A stretch of 64,000 nucleotides of DNA from Pseudomonas sp. 10S4 (GTDB lineage Bacteria; Pseudomonadota; Gammaproteobacteria; Pseudomonadales; Pseudomonadaceae), in assembly GCF_034344865.1 (NCBI RefSeq), contig NZ_CP133774.1, positions 3,286,001 to 3,350,000 of the forward strand, in the 5' to 3' direction. Positions 7,895 through 16,801 of this stretch are shown here, piece by piece. A program made the position numbers and the translations under genes. Below the pieces are notes generated by a model, which worked only from the letters and a program-made list of their open reading frames with translations, searched no databases and had not been told where the DNA came from. The stretch's first letter is position 1. Each line of letters begins with the position of its first letter.

Positions 7895-9046
7895 ATGGAT
7901 TATCCGAAAAGTGTGCCCAGTGCCGGGTTGGTGAATGGGACGTTTGTTGATGAAAACCCGTTGATGGGGACGCCGGGGTCGTTGATTCCGGCGAGTTGGG
8001 GCAATGGCGTTACGCAGGAGATTGTGAACGTTATCAAGGCTGGGGATTTGACTCCGGATGAGACGAAGTTCGATCAGTTGTTGCAGGCGATTCAGAGTGT
8101 TTCGGCAAAGGGCTGGAATCTGGATTCAGCATTACCGATTGGTTCGTTGCCACCGGCGACCGTGGCTACGGCGGATGGGCGTTTAGCGGTGACACCGATG
8201 GCGGCGGCTACCAGCGGCGGGAAGGTGTCGATTCCGGCAGGGGTCATACTGAGCCTCGGTCAGGAAGTGGTGGCGGGGCAGTTGGGACGCTCGCGCACGT
8301 TCACCACTCAGGCGTGGAGCAGTGCGGATCTGTTACCGACGTCCAGTTACTTTCTGCGGGCGCAGGTGATCGGTGGTGCGCTGACGTTCTACATGCAACG
8401 CGGAACGATATATGACGCCGCACCCGATGGCTTGAAGGGCTCTGTCAATGGTGCGGCGGGGGGCGGTTTTCAGTCCACGCCGCTGGATATATGCATTGCC
8501 TGGGTGGTGACGGCAGCGCCGGGTTCTGTGCCGATTGTCAGGCCTGTTTACAACCGCAACCGTCTGGCCTGGACACAGACCGTCAACGGCAACGGCGTGG
8601 TTTACCTGCCGCTGGATCCTCATGCGCGGGCGGCGCGTCTGGTGGTGGGTAACCCGATGCCGCATTCGACTGGGATTACCACGGTGGCCTTTGCTCCGGG
8701 GGGATGGATGGGTGGCAACTACTCATATCTGTCACCGGTCAGTACCGGCGCAAGTGGCTGGGATGGTTGGGGCACTGTTGGAGCCGCGGCCTGCATTTTT
8801 ACCAGCAACGTCGTTAATGACACGACGGTTTCAACCCTGACCGCCAGCTTTGATCATTCGGAATTGCGTTCGCTCTGGCAGTGCTATCAGGCCGAGCATA
8901 CCTACAACGCAGGTATTGCTGCGAGCGATGAGCTGCTGCTGTCCATGGGAATTAAAACCTTCTCCCAGCCGGACTATTCCAATGGTATTGCCATTAACTT
9001 CAGCTCGGCGGTGAACGTGCATTTTTCCTGGGAGTTGATCCGATGA
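7895..9046 (+). CDS. Tail fibre protein, cassette 1
   Basis: 383 residues. The first 45 (MDYPKSVPSAGLVNGTFVDE, NP-MGTPGSLIPASWGNGVTQEI) are shared almost exactly with the three fibre genes that follow and should be the baseplate-attachment region. The rest is unique: a beta-rich shaft (AAATSGGKVSIPAGVILSLG) and an unrecognised C-terminal tip ending NFSSAVNVHFSWELIR, expected to bind the target receptor. It overlaps its chaperone gene by 4 bases (ATGA). Confidence 0.85.
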   Translation: MDYPKSVPSAGLVNGTFVDENPLMGTPGSLIPASWGNGVTQEIVNVIKAGDLTPDETKFDQLLQAIQSVSAKGWNLDSALPIGSLPPATVATADGRLAVTPMAAATSGGKVSIPAGVILSLGQEVVAGQLGRSRTFTTQAWSSADLLPTSSYFLRAQVIGGALTFYMQRGTIYDAAPDGLKGSVNGAAGGGFQSTPLDICIAWVVTAAPGSVPIVRPVYNRNRLAWTQTVNGNGVVYLPLDPHARAARLVVGNPMPHSTGITTVAFAPGGWMGGNYSYLSPVSTGASGWDGWGTVGAAACIFTSNVVNDTTVSTLTASFDHSELRSLWQCYQAEHTYNAGIAASDELLLSMGIKTFSQPDYSNGIAINFSSAVNVHFSWELIR

Positions 9047-9557
9047 ACGTCATTCAAGAGCTGCATCAGTTCGAGGACGGCCTGCGCCCTACGCAACCTT
9101 CTGCTGCCCATGGCTGGGACGGCGAAAAATGGGCGCTGGACGCCGAAAAAGTCGCATTGCTGGAACAGCAGGAAGCTGAACGCCTATGCGTCAGCGTCGA
9201 TGCGGCTGCAGACAGCGCTCGCAACATTTTGGCCGGTGATCCGCTCAAAGCAATGGAATACGCCCAAGCTGCCGCAGACGCCCAAGCCTTTATGGAAGAG
9301 GGCTACCCGAAAAAGAAGTGCCGCTATCAGTGGCTGCCGGGGTTGTAAAAGGGCGAACCGCTAAACAGGCGGCGGACCAGATTCTTGGCAAAGCCACGCA
9401 ACTTACCGAGCATTTGCTGACCCTGCGTACTTTGCGTCTAAAGGCCAAAGCGCAAATCAATACACATGTGGCCAAAGGCAGCATGGACTTGGCCAGAGGT
9501 GTCAGCGAAGAAGCCATTGTGGCGATTCGCAATGTGGTGAATGACTCGGAAAGTTAG
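9043..9557 (+). pseudogene. Fibre-associated chaperone, cassette 1; frame broken once
   Basis: Frame one begins MNVIQELHQFEDGLRPTQPS and reads to EEGYPKK, then leaves frame at five As (9310-9314) and stops at 9348. The -1 frame continues naturally as EVPLSVAAGVVKGRTAKQAADQ and ends AIVAIRNVVNDSES at 9557. Adding one A gives a 171-residue protein (EEGYPKKEVPLSVAAGVV). The protein lacks the tryptophan-rich ending of the other three chaperones, so it belongs to a different family. Its role as fibre chaperone is inferred from position and the 4-base overlap with fibre 1. G AAA AAG could also allow some -1 slippage. Confidence 0.7.
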
Positions 9558-9584
9558 CTCAGCGAAATTTGCTCTACACCTTGT

Positions 9585-9610
9585 GCCCACTTAACCGTGG
9601 GCATTTTTTT
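9585..9610 (+). terminator. Intrinsic terminator between fibre cassettes 1 and 2
   Basis: GCCCAC (9585-9590) and GTGGGC (9597-9602) form a stem with loop TTAACC, followed by A and seven Ts. Confidence 0.8.
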
Positions 9611-9682
9611 ATTCAAACGCCGCCTGCTGCGCTGTTGTGCCAATAGCGACGCATGACTTTTTTAATGACAGGAAACACCCAT

Positions 9683-10777
9683 ATGGATTATCCAAAAAGC
9701 GTACCCAGTGTCGGGCTGGTGAATGGAAAATTTGTCGATGAAAACCCGGTCGCGGGCACGCCCGGTTCGTTGATTCCGGCGGTCTGGGGCAATTCGGTTA
9801 CACAAGAGATTTTGAGTGTGGTTGCTGGCGCCGGGATGGCGCCGTCGGAAGCAGACAACGGTCAGTTGCTCAAGGCGATCCAGGCGATCATTGGCGTGAC
9901 CAGCCCCATGCGTTCAGTAATCACTCGAGTAGCAGCATCCAAAGTGCTGGCGGTAGAAGAACTCGGCCTGGTGTTGGTTGATGCCTATGCGGCAGCGACC
10001 ACCATCACTCTGCCGCCCTCCAACGCGGCATTGGGCGTTCGTGACGTCATCGTTCGACGTGTGGAAAACAGTGGTAATCGGCTTGTGGTTCAGGCTTCCG
10101 GCGCTGACCAAATCCGCTTCCATACCCATCTTTCGCCGGTTGGTTATCCGTTTCTGGTGTTAATGGGCGGTGGCGACTGGTGGCATCTGCGCAGTGATGG
10201 TGCAGGCTGCTGGTGGCCGGTGGGACGCTTCGACAACACGCCGTTGGGGCGACCGTTTTTTGAAACGACTTTGCAACTGAGTCCTGGCGGCTATGGTGCG
10301 CTTAACGGCACGGTCATGAAACGTGCCGAGTGGCCATGGCTCTGGGACCACGCGCAACTGTCGGGAATGCTCGGCACTGAGGCCGCTCGGGCGGGCAACG
10401 AAGGCAAGTGGACCAGCGGGGACGGGGCATTGACGTTCCGTGGTCCGGAAGGGCGCGGAGAGTTTTTGAGGGTTCTGGACGAAGGGCGTGGTGTTGATGC
10501 AGGACGAGTCATGGGCGGCTTTCAGTCCGGCACGATTCACTCCTACACCATGGGGGCTCAAGGTGCCGGGGCTGTGGGCTCTCGATGGTCCGACAGCCTG
10601 ACGGCATTTGGTGCAGATACCCGTGAAGAGTTCCAGTACGTCACCGGCCTGGCCAATGGCGGTCCCATTTTTCCCGCCGGAACGATTTATCAGCAGGACA
10701 CGGCCAATACCATGCTGTGCTCCTTCAAATCTCGCCCGCGCAACATCGCCTATCCCGGCCGAATCAAACTGATCTGA
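9683..10777 (+). CDS. Tail fibre protein, cassette 2 (collar-like tip)
   Basis: 364 residues. ATG 9683 begins the shared N-terminus MDYPKSVPSVGLVNGKFVDE; longer in-frame starts add residues absent from the other cassettes. The C-terminal third holds GDGALTFRGPEGRGEFLRVL and DEGRGVDAGRVMGGFQSG, the classical collar-type motif of Mu- and lambda-like fibre tips. The middle (TITLPPSNAALGVRDVIVRR) resembles a small beta module of phage tails. It is the first gene after the internal terminator. Confidence 0.85.
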   Translation: MDYPKSVPSVGLVNGKFVDENPVAGTPGSLIPAVWGNSVTQEILSVVAGAGMAPSEADNGQLLKAIQAIIGVTSPMRSVITRVAASKVLAVEELGLVLVDAYAAATTITLPPSNAALGVRDVIVRRVENSGNRLVVQASGADQIRFHTHLSPVGYPFLVLMGGGDWWHLRSDGAGCWWPVGRFDNTPLGRPFFETTLQLSPGGYGALNGTVMKRAEWPWLWDHAQLSGMLGTEAARAGNEGKWTSGDGALTFRGPEGRGEFLRVLDEGRGVDAGRVMGGFQSGTIHSYTMGAQGAGAVGSRWSDSLTAFGADTREEFQYVTGLANGGPIFPAGTIYQQDTANTMLCSFKSRPRNIAYPGRIKLI

Positions 10778-10784
10778 GGTGCCC

Positions 10785-11350
10785 ATGTTTAATTATCTGA
10801 TTGATAACTCGGGCGCCCTATCGGGGCCGGTCGAGTTTTTTGTGACGCCAGGTATTGGTATTCAACTACCCGGTAATGCGGTTGAACTTTCATTCGAACT
10901 GCCTCAACCGGAAAGCGGCCGTATTTGGGCCTTAGTGAATAATGTGCCGCGAGAGGTCATTGATCGTCGCGGTATGGTTTATCGCAAGGAGGGTGGCGGT
11001 CAGCAAATCTGGAACGAACTCGGAGAGTTGCCAGAAGACTTTACCGCCGAACCATGGCCGGGTGACTACTACATCTGGCGTGATAACACCTGGAAACCTG
11101 ACGATGCGGCTCGGCTGGTTGACTTCAAAATCCAGGCCTTGGCCAAGCGCGACAGGCTGCTGAGCGAAGCGGTTCTACGCATCGCCCCCTTCAATACGCC
11201 GAAGACATCGGCGATGCCTCTCACGATGAGCAGTTGGCATTGCTGGAGTGGAAGCTCTACAGCGTAGAACTCAATCGTCTGGAACAACAAGCGGGTTTTC
11301 CAAGTGAAATCAATTGGCCGGTGGTTCCTGGTTCCAGCGCGAAACAGTAG
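10785..11350 (+). pseudogene. Tail fibre assembly chaperone, cassette 2; frame broken once
   Basis: Starts MFNYLIDNSGALSGPVEFFV and contains RIWALVNNVPREVIDRRGMV and WPGDYYIWRDNTWKPDD. The frame is lost at five Cs (11185-11189): 0 frame gives IAPFNTPKTS and stops at 11267. The other frame continues as LQYAEDIGDASHDEQLALLE and LYSVELNRLEQQAGFPSEI, ending TAG 11348-11350. One added C restores a typical Tfa/gp38-like chaperone of about 188 residues. These proteins help fibres trimerise and may remain on the tip. Confidence 0.8.
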
Positions 11351-11383
11351 CGGATCTATGTCGCCTGGTACGGAGAAGTAAAA

Positions 11384-12309
11384 ATGGATTATCCAAAAAG
11401 CATCCCCAGTGTTGGCTTGGTCAACGGCTGGTTTGTTGATGAAAACCCTGTCGTCGGCACTCCGGGATCGCTGATTCCTGCTGTCTGGGGCAACAGCGTC
11501 ACGCAAGAGATTCTGAACGTGATCAAGGCTGCCGGGCTGACCCCCGATGAGGCCAAGACCGATCAATTGGCAATGGCCATTGGCGCCTTGGTCGACTTCA
11601 CCAAAATGAAAAACACCCCGACCACCTTAAGTGGTTATGGCATCACTGATGCGTCGGGGCGGCTATTGGCGGTAAAGCAGTTCGAGACGGTCGGCATTAC
11701 TGTTTATCGTCCCAATCCCAGGGCCAAACGGATTCGCGTGCGGTTGGTCGGTGGTGGTGGTTCTGGAGGTGGTTGCGGACCTGTCGCGGCGAATTATCAG
11801 GCCTTGGGCGGAGGTGGTGGTTCGGGCGCCTATGCCGAAAGCCTGTATGACGTAACGCCGGAAATGCTGGCAGGCGTGCCTATTTCGCTGGGTGCTGGTG
11901 GCAGTCCGCGCAATACAACCGGTCTGGCGGGCGGCGGTGCGTCTTTTGGGAGCTACATGAGTGCATCGGGAGGGGCTGGCGGGCCAATCCTGACAGTGGC
12001 GTTGACGGGAACCTCATCCGGTTGTGTTCAGGGCGGGGTAGGAGGGCAAGCGGTCACGGGAGGAAATCTATCCAGTGCCCGCGGCAACACGGGTGGTTAT
12101 GCAATGAGCAATGCCGTATGGGGGCTCCTTTCTGGCATGGGGGGCGCCAGCCCGTTCGACGGCGGCGGCCCATTCACAGGCGTAAACCTTAGCGCCAATG
12201 GCGGTGTACGCGGTTCTGGCGGCGGGGGGCTTGTTCCAGCAGTGCCTCTGCTTCCATTCCCGGCGGAGTTGGCGGTAATGCCTTCTGTGAAATATGGGAG
12301 TACGAATAA
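11384..12309 (+). pseudogene. Tail fibre protein, cassette 3 (glycine-rich tip); frame broken near the end
   Basis: N-terminus MDYPKSIPSVGLVNGWFVDE as in the other cassettes, then NTPTTLSGYGITDASGRL and a long glycine-rich region (GGGGSGGGCGPVAAN, ALGGGGGSGAYAESLYDVTP, GGASFGSYMSASGGAGG). Such glycine-rich domains form polyglycine sandwich adhesins in phage tips. The frame is lost at six Gs (12224-12229). With a seventh G the end reads ACSSSASASIPGGVGGNAF and CEIWEYE, with stop TAA 12307-12309 overlapping the next ATG. That ending is typical, so the longer reading in the unshifted frame is rejected. Confidence 0.8.
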
Positions 12310-12791
12310 TGGCTATGTATGCTCGGGTAGAAAACGGCGTCGCTGTTGAGCTGATTGATACCGGTGATTATGCGATCGCCCAACTGTTTGCTCCGTCTTT
12401 CGTGACCTCGATGGTCCGTGTGCCTGACGGTGTCGATCTCGAGGTAGGTTCGGCGATAAGCAGCGTCAATCAGGACCTTGTACCCCCACCTGTACTGGAA
12501 AGTGCGCTGGCTATAGATACGTCATATGCCAGTAGCGAAGAAACTGCAGAGCCGCAGCGCGCCTGGCGCCAAGCCACTCTTTCGAACAGCCAGTGGCTAC
12601 TGAACCGACATCGCGATGAACAGGAACTTGGCCGTGTGACGACGCTTACGGTGCCGCAGTACCTGGCACTGCTTGAGTACCGACAGGCGCTGCGCGACTG
12701 GCCAACCTGCGCAAATTTTCCGACAGCTATATCCCGGCCAAAAATGCCTGACTGGCTGGCACAGGCTACTGGCGCGGACTCCAAGTTTTAA
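12309..12791 (+). CDS. Tail fibre assembly chaperone, cassette 3
   Basis: 160 residues from ATG 12309, which overlaps the repaired stop of fibre 3 (TAATG). It contains RAWRQATLSNSQWLLNRHRD and ALLEYRQALRDWPTCANFPT, the conserved C-terminal helix-turn with tryptophans found in phage tail assembly chaperones (Phage_tail_APC type). The variable N-terminal half presumably matches its own fibre. The start could also be the second ATG (12315). Confidence 0.85.
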   Translation: MAMYARVENGVAVELIDTGDYAIAQLFAPSFVTSMVRVPDGVDLEVGSAISSVNQDLVPPPVLESALAIDTSYASSEETAEPQRAWRQATLSNSQWLLNRHRDEQELGRVTTLTVPQYLALLEYRQALRDWPTCANFPTAISRPKMPDWLAQATGADSKF

Positions 12792-12808
12792 CTGAAAGGA
12801 CATGGACG

Positions 12809-13546
12809 ATGGATTATCCAAAAAGTGTACCCAGTGCGGGTTTGGTCAATGGAAAGTTCGCGGATGAAAACCCACTGACCGGTGTGCCGGGATCTTTGAT
12901 TCCGGCCAGTTGGGGCAACGGCGTTACTCAGGAAATTCTGGGCGTCATCAACAGTGCGGGCTCTGTCGCGGACGAAAGTGATAACAGCCAATTGAACGCG
13001 GCGATCAATACACTGATTACCAAAAAGCAAAATGAAAGTCTGGCGAGTCAAGAAGAAGCCGAGTCAGGTGTCAATGCAACTAAGTTGATGACACCACTGC
13101 GGGTCTTTCAAACGATTGCAAAGAAGGTGCTACAGGCGACAGAGTCCATCGTAGGCATTGCAAAAATTGCCTCTCAGGCCGAAGTCAATGCGGGCGTTAG
13201 TGATGCGTCTATCGTGACACCGAAAAAACTCAGACTTGGGTTTATGGTCAGGCTGGGGATTTCTGGCTATATCGTTTTTCCTTCTTGGATGGGCGGGTTG
13301 ATCCTTCAATGGATCAGCGGCGCCGCGAGTCAGGCCGCCAATAGCGGTTATGGCGATATCAACTTATGGCCGTTGACGTTTCCCAATGCGCTGTTTCTTG
13401 CGGTCGTCACTCATGAAGGCACTGCGTCAGGAACATCTATGACGTGGAACAACGCGTCAGTGAGTCGGCTTATAGGTCTTAATGTGCGCTGCCCGGATTG
13501 GTCCTCCGGCTCCATTGCCGCCCGCGTTATCGGAATAGGATATTGA
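12809..13546 (+). CDS. Tail fibre protein, cassette 4 (gp53-like tip)
   Basis: 245 residues, the shortest fibre of the array. After the common N-terminus (MDYPKSVPSAGLVNGKFADE) it has short fibre repeats (ATESIVGIAKIASQAEVNAG, VSDASIVTPKKL) and a C-terminal domain with GYIVFPSWMGGLILQW, WPLTFPNALFLAVVTHEG and GLNVRCPDWSSGSIAARVIG. The last pattern matches the gp53-like receptor-binding tip of many phage fibres. The chaperone follows after 2 bases. Confidence 0.85.
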   Translation: MDYPKSVPSAGLVNGKFADENPLTGVPGSLIPASWGNGVTQEILGVINSAGSVADESDNSQLNAAINTLITKKQNESLASQEEAESGVNATKLMTPLRVFQTIAKKVLQATESIVGIAKIASQAEVNAGVSDASIVTPKKLRLGFMVRLGISGYIVFPSWMGGLILQWISGAASQAANSGYGDINLWPLTFPNALFLAVVTHEGTASGTSMTWNNASVSRLIGLNVRCPDWSSGSIAARVIGIGY

Positions 13547-13548
13547 AT

Positions 13549-13980
13549 ATGTATTATTTTTCTCCCTCGACGTCTGGCTTTTATCATTCGGACTTACATG
13601 GCGACAGTATTCCTTCCGATGCCTTCAAATTAAGCGAGGGTGAATACTGCGCACTGGTGTCGGATGCTCCTAAAGGAACGGTTCTAACCTTAAACAGCGA
13701 CGGGCGCCCGGAACGAGTTTTACTGGCCGCACAAACCAATGACGCTATTGAGAGAGCTTGGCGAAACAAGGCACTGGAATTGACTCAGTGGCTAGTCGTT
13801 CGTGATGGTGAAGAGCTGGAAATGGGTGAAGGCACCACGTTGAGCGCTGTGGAGTTCAAGGAGTTGCTGGCTTATAGGCAACATCTGCGGGACTGGCCTT
13901 CAGCCCCCGACTTTCCTGAAGCCGGGTATCGCCCTGTTGAGCCGGACTGGCTCGAAAGCGCTCTTTTGAAAAGTCACTAA
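13549..13980 (+). CDS. Tail fibre assembly chaperone, cassette 4
   Basis: 143 residues from ATG 13549 (MYYFSPSTSGFYHSDLHGDS). A longer reading would start inside the fibre gene. RAWRNKALELTQWLVVRDGE and ELLAYRQHLRDWPSAPDFPE align with the cassette 3 chaperone, so the C-terminal domain is shared and the N-terminal part is variable. Confidence 0.85.
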   Translation: MYYFSPSTSGFYHSDLHGDSIPSDAFKLSEGEYCALVSDAPKGTVLTLNSDGRPERVLLAAQTNDAIERAWRNKALELTQWLVVRDGEELEMGEGTTLSAVEFKELLAYRQHLRDWPSAPDFPEAGYRPVEPDWLESALLKSH

Positions 13981-14008
13981 TGCCTCCTCACAACTAAAGA
14001 GTAGATAG

Positions 14009-14578
14009 ATGGAAATGTCCGTCACGAATGACCAACTAATAAGCATCATGCCCAACGCCCGCTCCCAAGCGGGCGTTTTCATTTCCGCCCTCAATACCGC
14101 CATGAACCACCGCAACATCAACACCCCCAAACGCATCGCCGCTTTCCTCGCGCAAGTTGGCCATGAGTCCGGGCAGTTGCAGTACGTGCGAGAACTGGGC
14201 AACAACCAATACCTGAGCAAATACGACACCGGCACGCTGGCTCTACGTTTAGGCAACACGCCAGAAGCCGACGGTGACGGCCAGAAATACCGGGGCCGTG
14301 GGTTAATCCAGATCACCGGGCGTAACAACTACCAGCAATGCAGCCTCGGCCTGTTCGGCGATGAGCGCCTGCTGTCGCTGCCTGAACTGCTGGAACAACC
14401 GCAATGGGCCGCTGAATCGGCAGCGTGGTTCTGGGAACAGAACGGCTTGAACGAGTTGGCCGACCGTGACCAGTTCAACAACATCACTCGCCGGATCAAC
14501 GGCGGCTTGAACGGGCTCGAGGATCGTCTGCAACTCTGGGCACGGGCGAGGGCGTTGCTATGCCAGCCTTCGGTCTGA
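14009..14578 (+). CDS. Endolysin, glycoside hydrolase family 19 (chitinase-like)
   Basis: 189 residues. AAFLAQVGHESGQLQYVREL contains the catalytic glutamate context (GHES). KYRGRGLIQITGRNNYQQCS, NPEWAAESAAWFW-like WAAESAAWFWEQNG and ITRRINGGLNGLEDR are GH19 signatures. It cleaves peptidoglycan to release the particles from the producing cell. There is no signal peptide, so a holin must exist elsewhere in the cluster. Start ATG 14009; ATG 14015 is possible. It overlaps the spanin gene by 19 bases. Confidence 0.9.
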   Translation: MEMSVTNDQLISIMPNARSQAGVFISALNTAMNHRNINTPKRIAAFLAQVGHESGQLQYVRELGNNQYLSKYDTGTLALRLGNTPEADGDGQKYRGRGLIQITGRNNYQQCSLGLFGDERLLSLPELLEQPQWAAESAAWFWEQNGLNELADRDQFNNITRRINGGLNGLEDRLQLWARARALLCQPSV

Positions 14579-15078
14579 TTTCCTGGCGGGTGATTGGCAT
14601 CGTTGTGTTGGCCGGTTTCTCGGCGGCGCTGGCCTGGCACTTTCAGGACTGGCGCTATGGTCGGCAACTGGCGGAACAGGCCAGGTTGCAGGCCGAGACG
14701 CTGAACCAGCTAACCCAGGCGGCCGCCACGCAACAACAAGCGGTTCAGGACAAACGCCAAGCCCTGGAGCAACAGCTGTCGGCCAGTGAACAAACCCATT
14801 ATCGAGCGCTTAGCGATGCCCAACGTGATCAAGGTCGCCTGCGCGATCGTCTTGCCACTTCTGATGTGCGGTTGTCAGTCCTCCTCGATGCCCGTGACGT
14901 TGCCTCAGGCAGTGCAGTGCCAGCCGCCTCCGGCGCCAGCGGCGTGGATCATGGCGCCCCGCGAGCCCGACTTGACCCGGCGCATGCTCAACGAATTGTC
15001 GCCGTCACCGACGCCGGAGATAACGGATTGATTGCGTTGCAGGCTTGTCAGGCCTATATCAGAGCCATCGTTCGCTAA
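14560..15078 (+). CDS. Inner-membrane spanin subunit (Rz-like)
   Basis: 172 residues. An N-terminal membrane segment (WRVIGIVVLAGFSAALAWHF, residues about 9-28) is followed by a long coiled coil rich in Q, A and E (ARLQAETLNQLTQAAATQQQ) and a C-terminal end ALQACQAYIRAIVR. This is the layout of Rz i-spanins, which join the inner membrane to the o-spanin and fuse the two membranes in the last lysis step. The o-spanin gene is embedded in its +1 frame. Confidence 0.85.
   Translation: MPAFGLISWRVIGIVVLAGFSAALAWHFQDWRYGRQLAEQARLQAETLNQLTQAAATQQQAVQDKRQALEQQLSASEQTHYRALSDAQRDQGRLRDRLATSDVRLSVLLDARDVASGSAVPAASGASGVDHGAPRARLDPAHAQRIVAVTDAGDNGLIALQACQAYIRAIVR
14816..15031 (+). CDS. Outer-membrane spanin lipoprotein (Rz1-like), nested in Rz
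   Basis: 71 residues from ATG 14816 (MPNVIKVACAIVLPLLMCGC), entirely within the i-spanin gene in another frame. The lipobox is LMCGC with the modified cysteine near residue 20. The mature part is short and proline-rich (QPPPAPAAWIMAPREPDLTR), as Rz1 proteins are. A GTG at 14786 would lengthen the signal region and is less likely. Confidence 0.85.
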   Translation: MPNVIKVACAIVLPLLMCGCQSSSMPVTLPQAVQCQPPPAPAAWIMAPREPDLTRRMLNELSPSPTPEITD

Positions 15079-15156
15079 CATTTTGATCGGTTCTGCGTCT
15101 TGCAAGCGCGGTTTGCTCGTGTACGGTGGTTCCATTCAGCTGATCAGGAGTGGACC

Positions 15157-15657
15157 GTGAAAGAAATCACCCAGCTCGCCGCGGAACTTGGCAGACGCCT
15201 GCAGGTTCTCAATGCCCACGTCACCACCGCCGAGTCTTGCACCGGCGGCGGCATCGCCGAGGCGATCACTCGCATCCCCGGGAGTTCGGCGTGGTTCGAG
15301 GCCGGTTACGTGACGTACTCCAACCGCCAGAAAACCCTGCAACTGAATGTGCCAGAGGCGTTGTTTACGACGGCGGGGGCGGTCAGTCGCGAGGTGGTCG
15401 AGGCCATGGTGCTGGGCGCGCAGGACAAAAGCCATGCGCGATTTGCCGTGGCAGTCAGCGGTATCGCGGGGCCGGACGGCGGTTCTGCGAGCAAACCCGT
15501 AGGCACGGTCTGGCTGGCCTGGGGCGTCGGCGAACAGGTGTTCAGCGAGGTCCAGCACTTCCCCGGCAACCGCGACGAGGTCCGCCGACAAACGGTGAAG
15601 GCCGCGCTAGAGGGGCTGCTGCGCCATGCCGCTGGAGAAATCTCAAATCAGGGGTAG
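15157..15657 (+). CDS. pncC: Nicotinamide-nucleotide amidohydrolase PncC (CinA C-terminal family)
   Basis: 166 residues from GTG 15157, preceded by [57 protein letters not shown] and [17 protein letters not shown] are the CinA C-terminal (PncC) signatures. The enzyme deamidates nicotinamide mononucleotide to nicotinic acid mononucleotide in NAD salvage. Only the C-terminal domain is present, as usual in Pseudomonas. It sits just before recA, and the tail cluster ends directly in front of it, the known mutS-cinA insertion site. Confidence 0.9.
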   Translation: MKEITQLAAELGRRLQVLNAHVTTAESCTGGGIAEAITRIPGSSAWFEAGYVTYSNRQKTLQLNVPEALFTTAGAVSREVVEAMVLGAQDKSHARFAVAVSGIAGPDGGSASKPVGTVWLAWGVGEQVFSEVQHFPGNRDEVRRQTVKAALEGLLRHAAGEISNQG

Positions 15658-15684
15658 GCGATCCTGAAACGCTGTGGAATAATA

Positions 15685-15700
15685 CTGGCTACTTATACAG
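15685..15700 (+). promoter_or_regulatory. LexA (SOS) box upstream of recA
   Basis: CTG-N10-CAG (CTGGCTACTTATACAG), 40 bases before the recA start; a match to the gammaproteobacterial SOS consensus. Confidence 0.9.
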
Positions 15701-15740
15701 GTGTTGGCCGTCAGGCCTTATTGATTACGTGAGGACTTTA

Positions 15741-16793
15741 ATGGACGACAACAAGAAGAAAGCCTTGGCTGCGGCCCTGGGTCAGATCGAACGTCAATTC
15801 GGCAAGGGTGCCGTAATGCGTATGGGCGATCAGGACCGTCAGGCGATCCCGGCTATTTCCACTGGCTCTCTGGGTCTGGACATCGCGCTCGGCATTGGCG
15901 GCTTGCCAAAAGGCCGTATCGTTGAAATCTACGGTCCTGAATCCTCCGGTAAAACCACGCTGACATTGTCCGTGATCGCCCAGGCTCAAAAAGCCGGCGC
16001 GACCTGCGCATTCGTCGACGCCGAACACGCCCTCGACCCTGAGTACGCCGGCAAGCTGGGCGTCAACGTCGACGACCTGCTGGTTTCCCAGCCGGACACC
16101 GGCGAGCAGGCACTGGAAATCACCGACATGCTGGTGCGTTCCAACGCGGTTGACGTGATCATCGTCGACTCCGTAGCCGCTCTGGTGCCAAAGGCCGAGA
16201 TCGAAGGCGAAATGGGCGACATGCACGTGGGCCTGCAAGCCCGTCTGATGTCCCAGGCGCTGCGTAAGATCACCGGTAACATCAAGAACGCCAACTGCCT
16301 GGTTATCTTCATCAACCAGATCCGTATGAAAATCGGCGTGATGTTCGGCAGCCCGGAAACCACCACCGGTGGTAACGCGCTGAAGTTCTACGCTTCGGTT
16401 CGTCTGGACATCCGCCGTACTGGTGCGGTGAAAGAAGGTGACGAGGTTGTTGGTAGCGAAACCCGCGTCAAGGTTGTGAAGAACAAGGTGGCTTCGCCGT
16501 TCCGTCAGGCCGAGTTCCAGATTCTTTACGGCAAAGGCATCTACCTCAACGGTGAGATGATCGACCTGGGTGTTCTGCACGGTTTCGTCGAGAAATCCGG
16601 TGCCTGGTATGCCTATGAAGGCACTAAGATCGGTCAAGGCAAAGCCAACTCGGCCAAGTTCCTGGCAGACAATCCGGAAATCGCCGCGAAGCTCGAGAAG
16701 CAATTGCGCGACAAACTGCTGACTCCAGCGCCGGACGTCAAAGCATCGCCAGTCAAAGAGACTGCTGATGACCTGGCTGACGCTGATATCTGA
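15741..16793 (+). CDS. recA: Recombinase RecA
   Basis: 350 residues from ATG 15741. Walker A GPESSGKT is near residue 66, with [17 protein letters not shown], Walker [22 protein letters not shown]2 [20 protein letters not shown] and the [20 protein letters not shown] segment all intact. It forms filaments on single-stranded DNA, catalyses strand exchange and triggers LexA self-cleavage. A LexA box precedes it, and recX starts 8 bases after its stop, so the two are probably co-transcribed. Confidence 0.98.
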   Translation: MDDNKKKALAAALGQIERQFGKGAVMRMGDQDRQAIPAISTGSLGLDIALGIGGLPKGRIVEIYGPESSGKTTLTLSVIAQAQKAGATCAFVDAEHALDPEYAGKLGVNVDDLLVSQPDTGEQALEITDMLVRSNAVDVIIVDSVAALVPKAEIEGEMGDMHVGLQARLMSQALRKITGNIKNANCLVIFINQIRMKIGVMFGSPETTTGGNALKFYASVRLDIRRTGAVKEGDEVVGSETRVKVVKNKVASPFRQAEFQILYGKGIYLNGEMIDLGVLHGFVEKSGAWYAYEGTKIGQGKANSAKFLADNPEIAAKLEKQLRDKLLTPAPDVKASPVKETADDLADADI

Positions 16794-16801
16794 TTGATCC
16801 G

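Noticed and set aside
9043..9557. Programmed -1 frameshift at G AAA AAG in chaperone 1
   Set aside because: Possible in principle, but the heptamer does not fit X XXY YYZ with identical XXX, and the same contraction pattern is seen elsewhere. A sequence error is preferred.
9043..13980. Phage-variable tail gene decay: reading the chaperone and fibre breaks as genuine pseudogenisation of unused cassettes
   Set aside because: The same kind of -1 loss in short homopolymers occurs in housekeeping genes outside the cluster, so decay of the array is not the simplest reading. Left open in the findings.
15150..15740. Frame open upstream of recA, which could extend RecA to 547 residues
   Set aside because: It overlaps pncC and the LexA box; RecA's normal start with ribosome site is at 15741.
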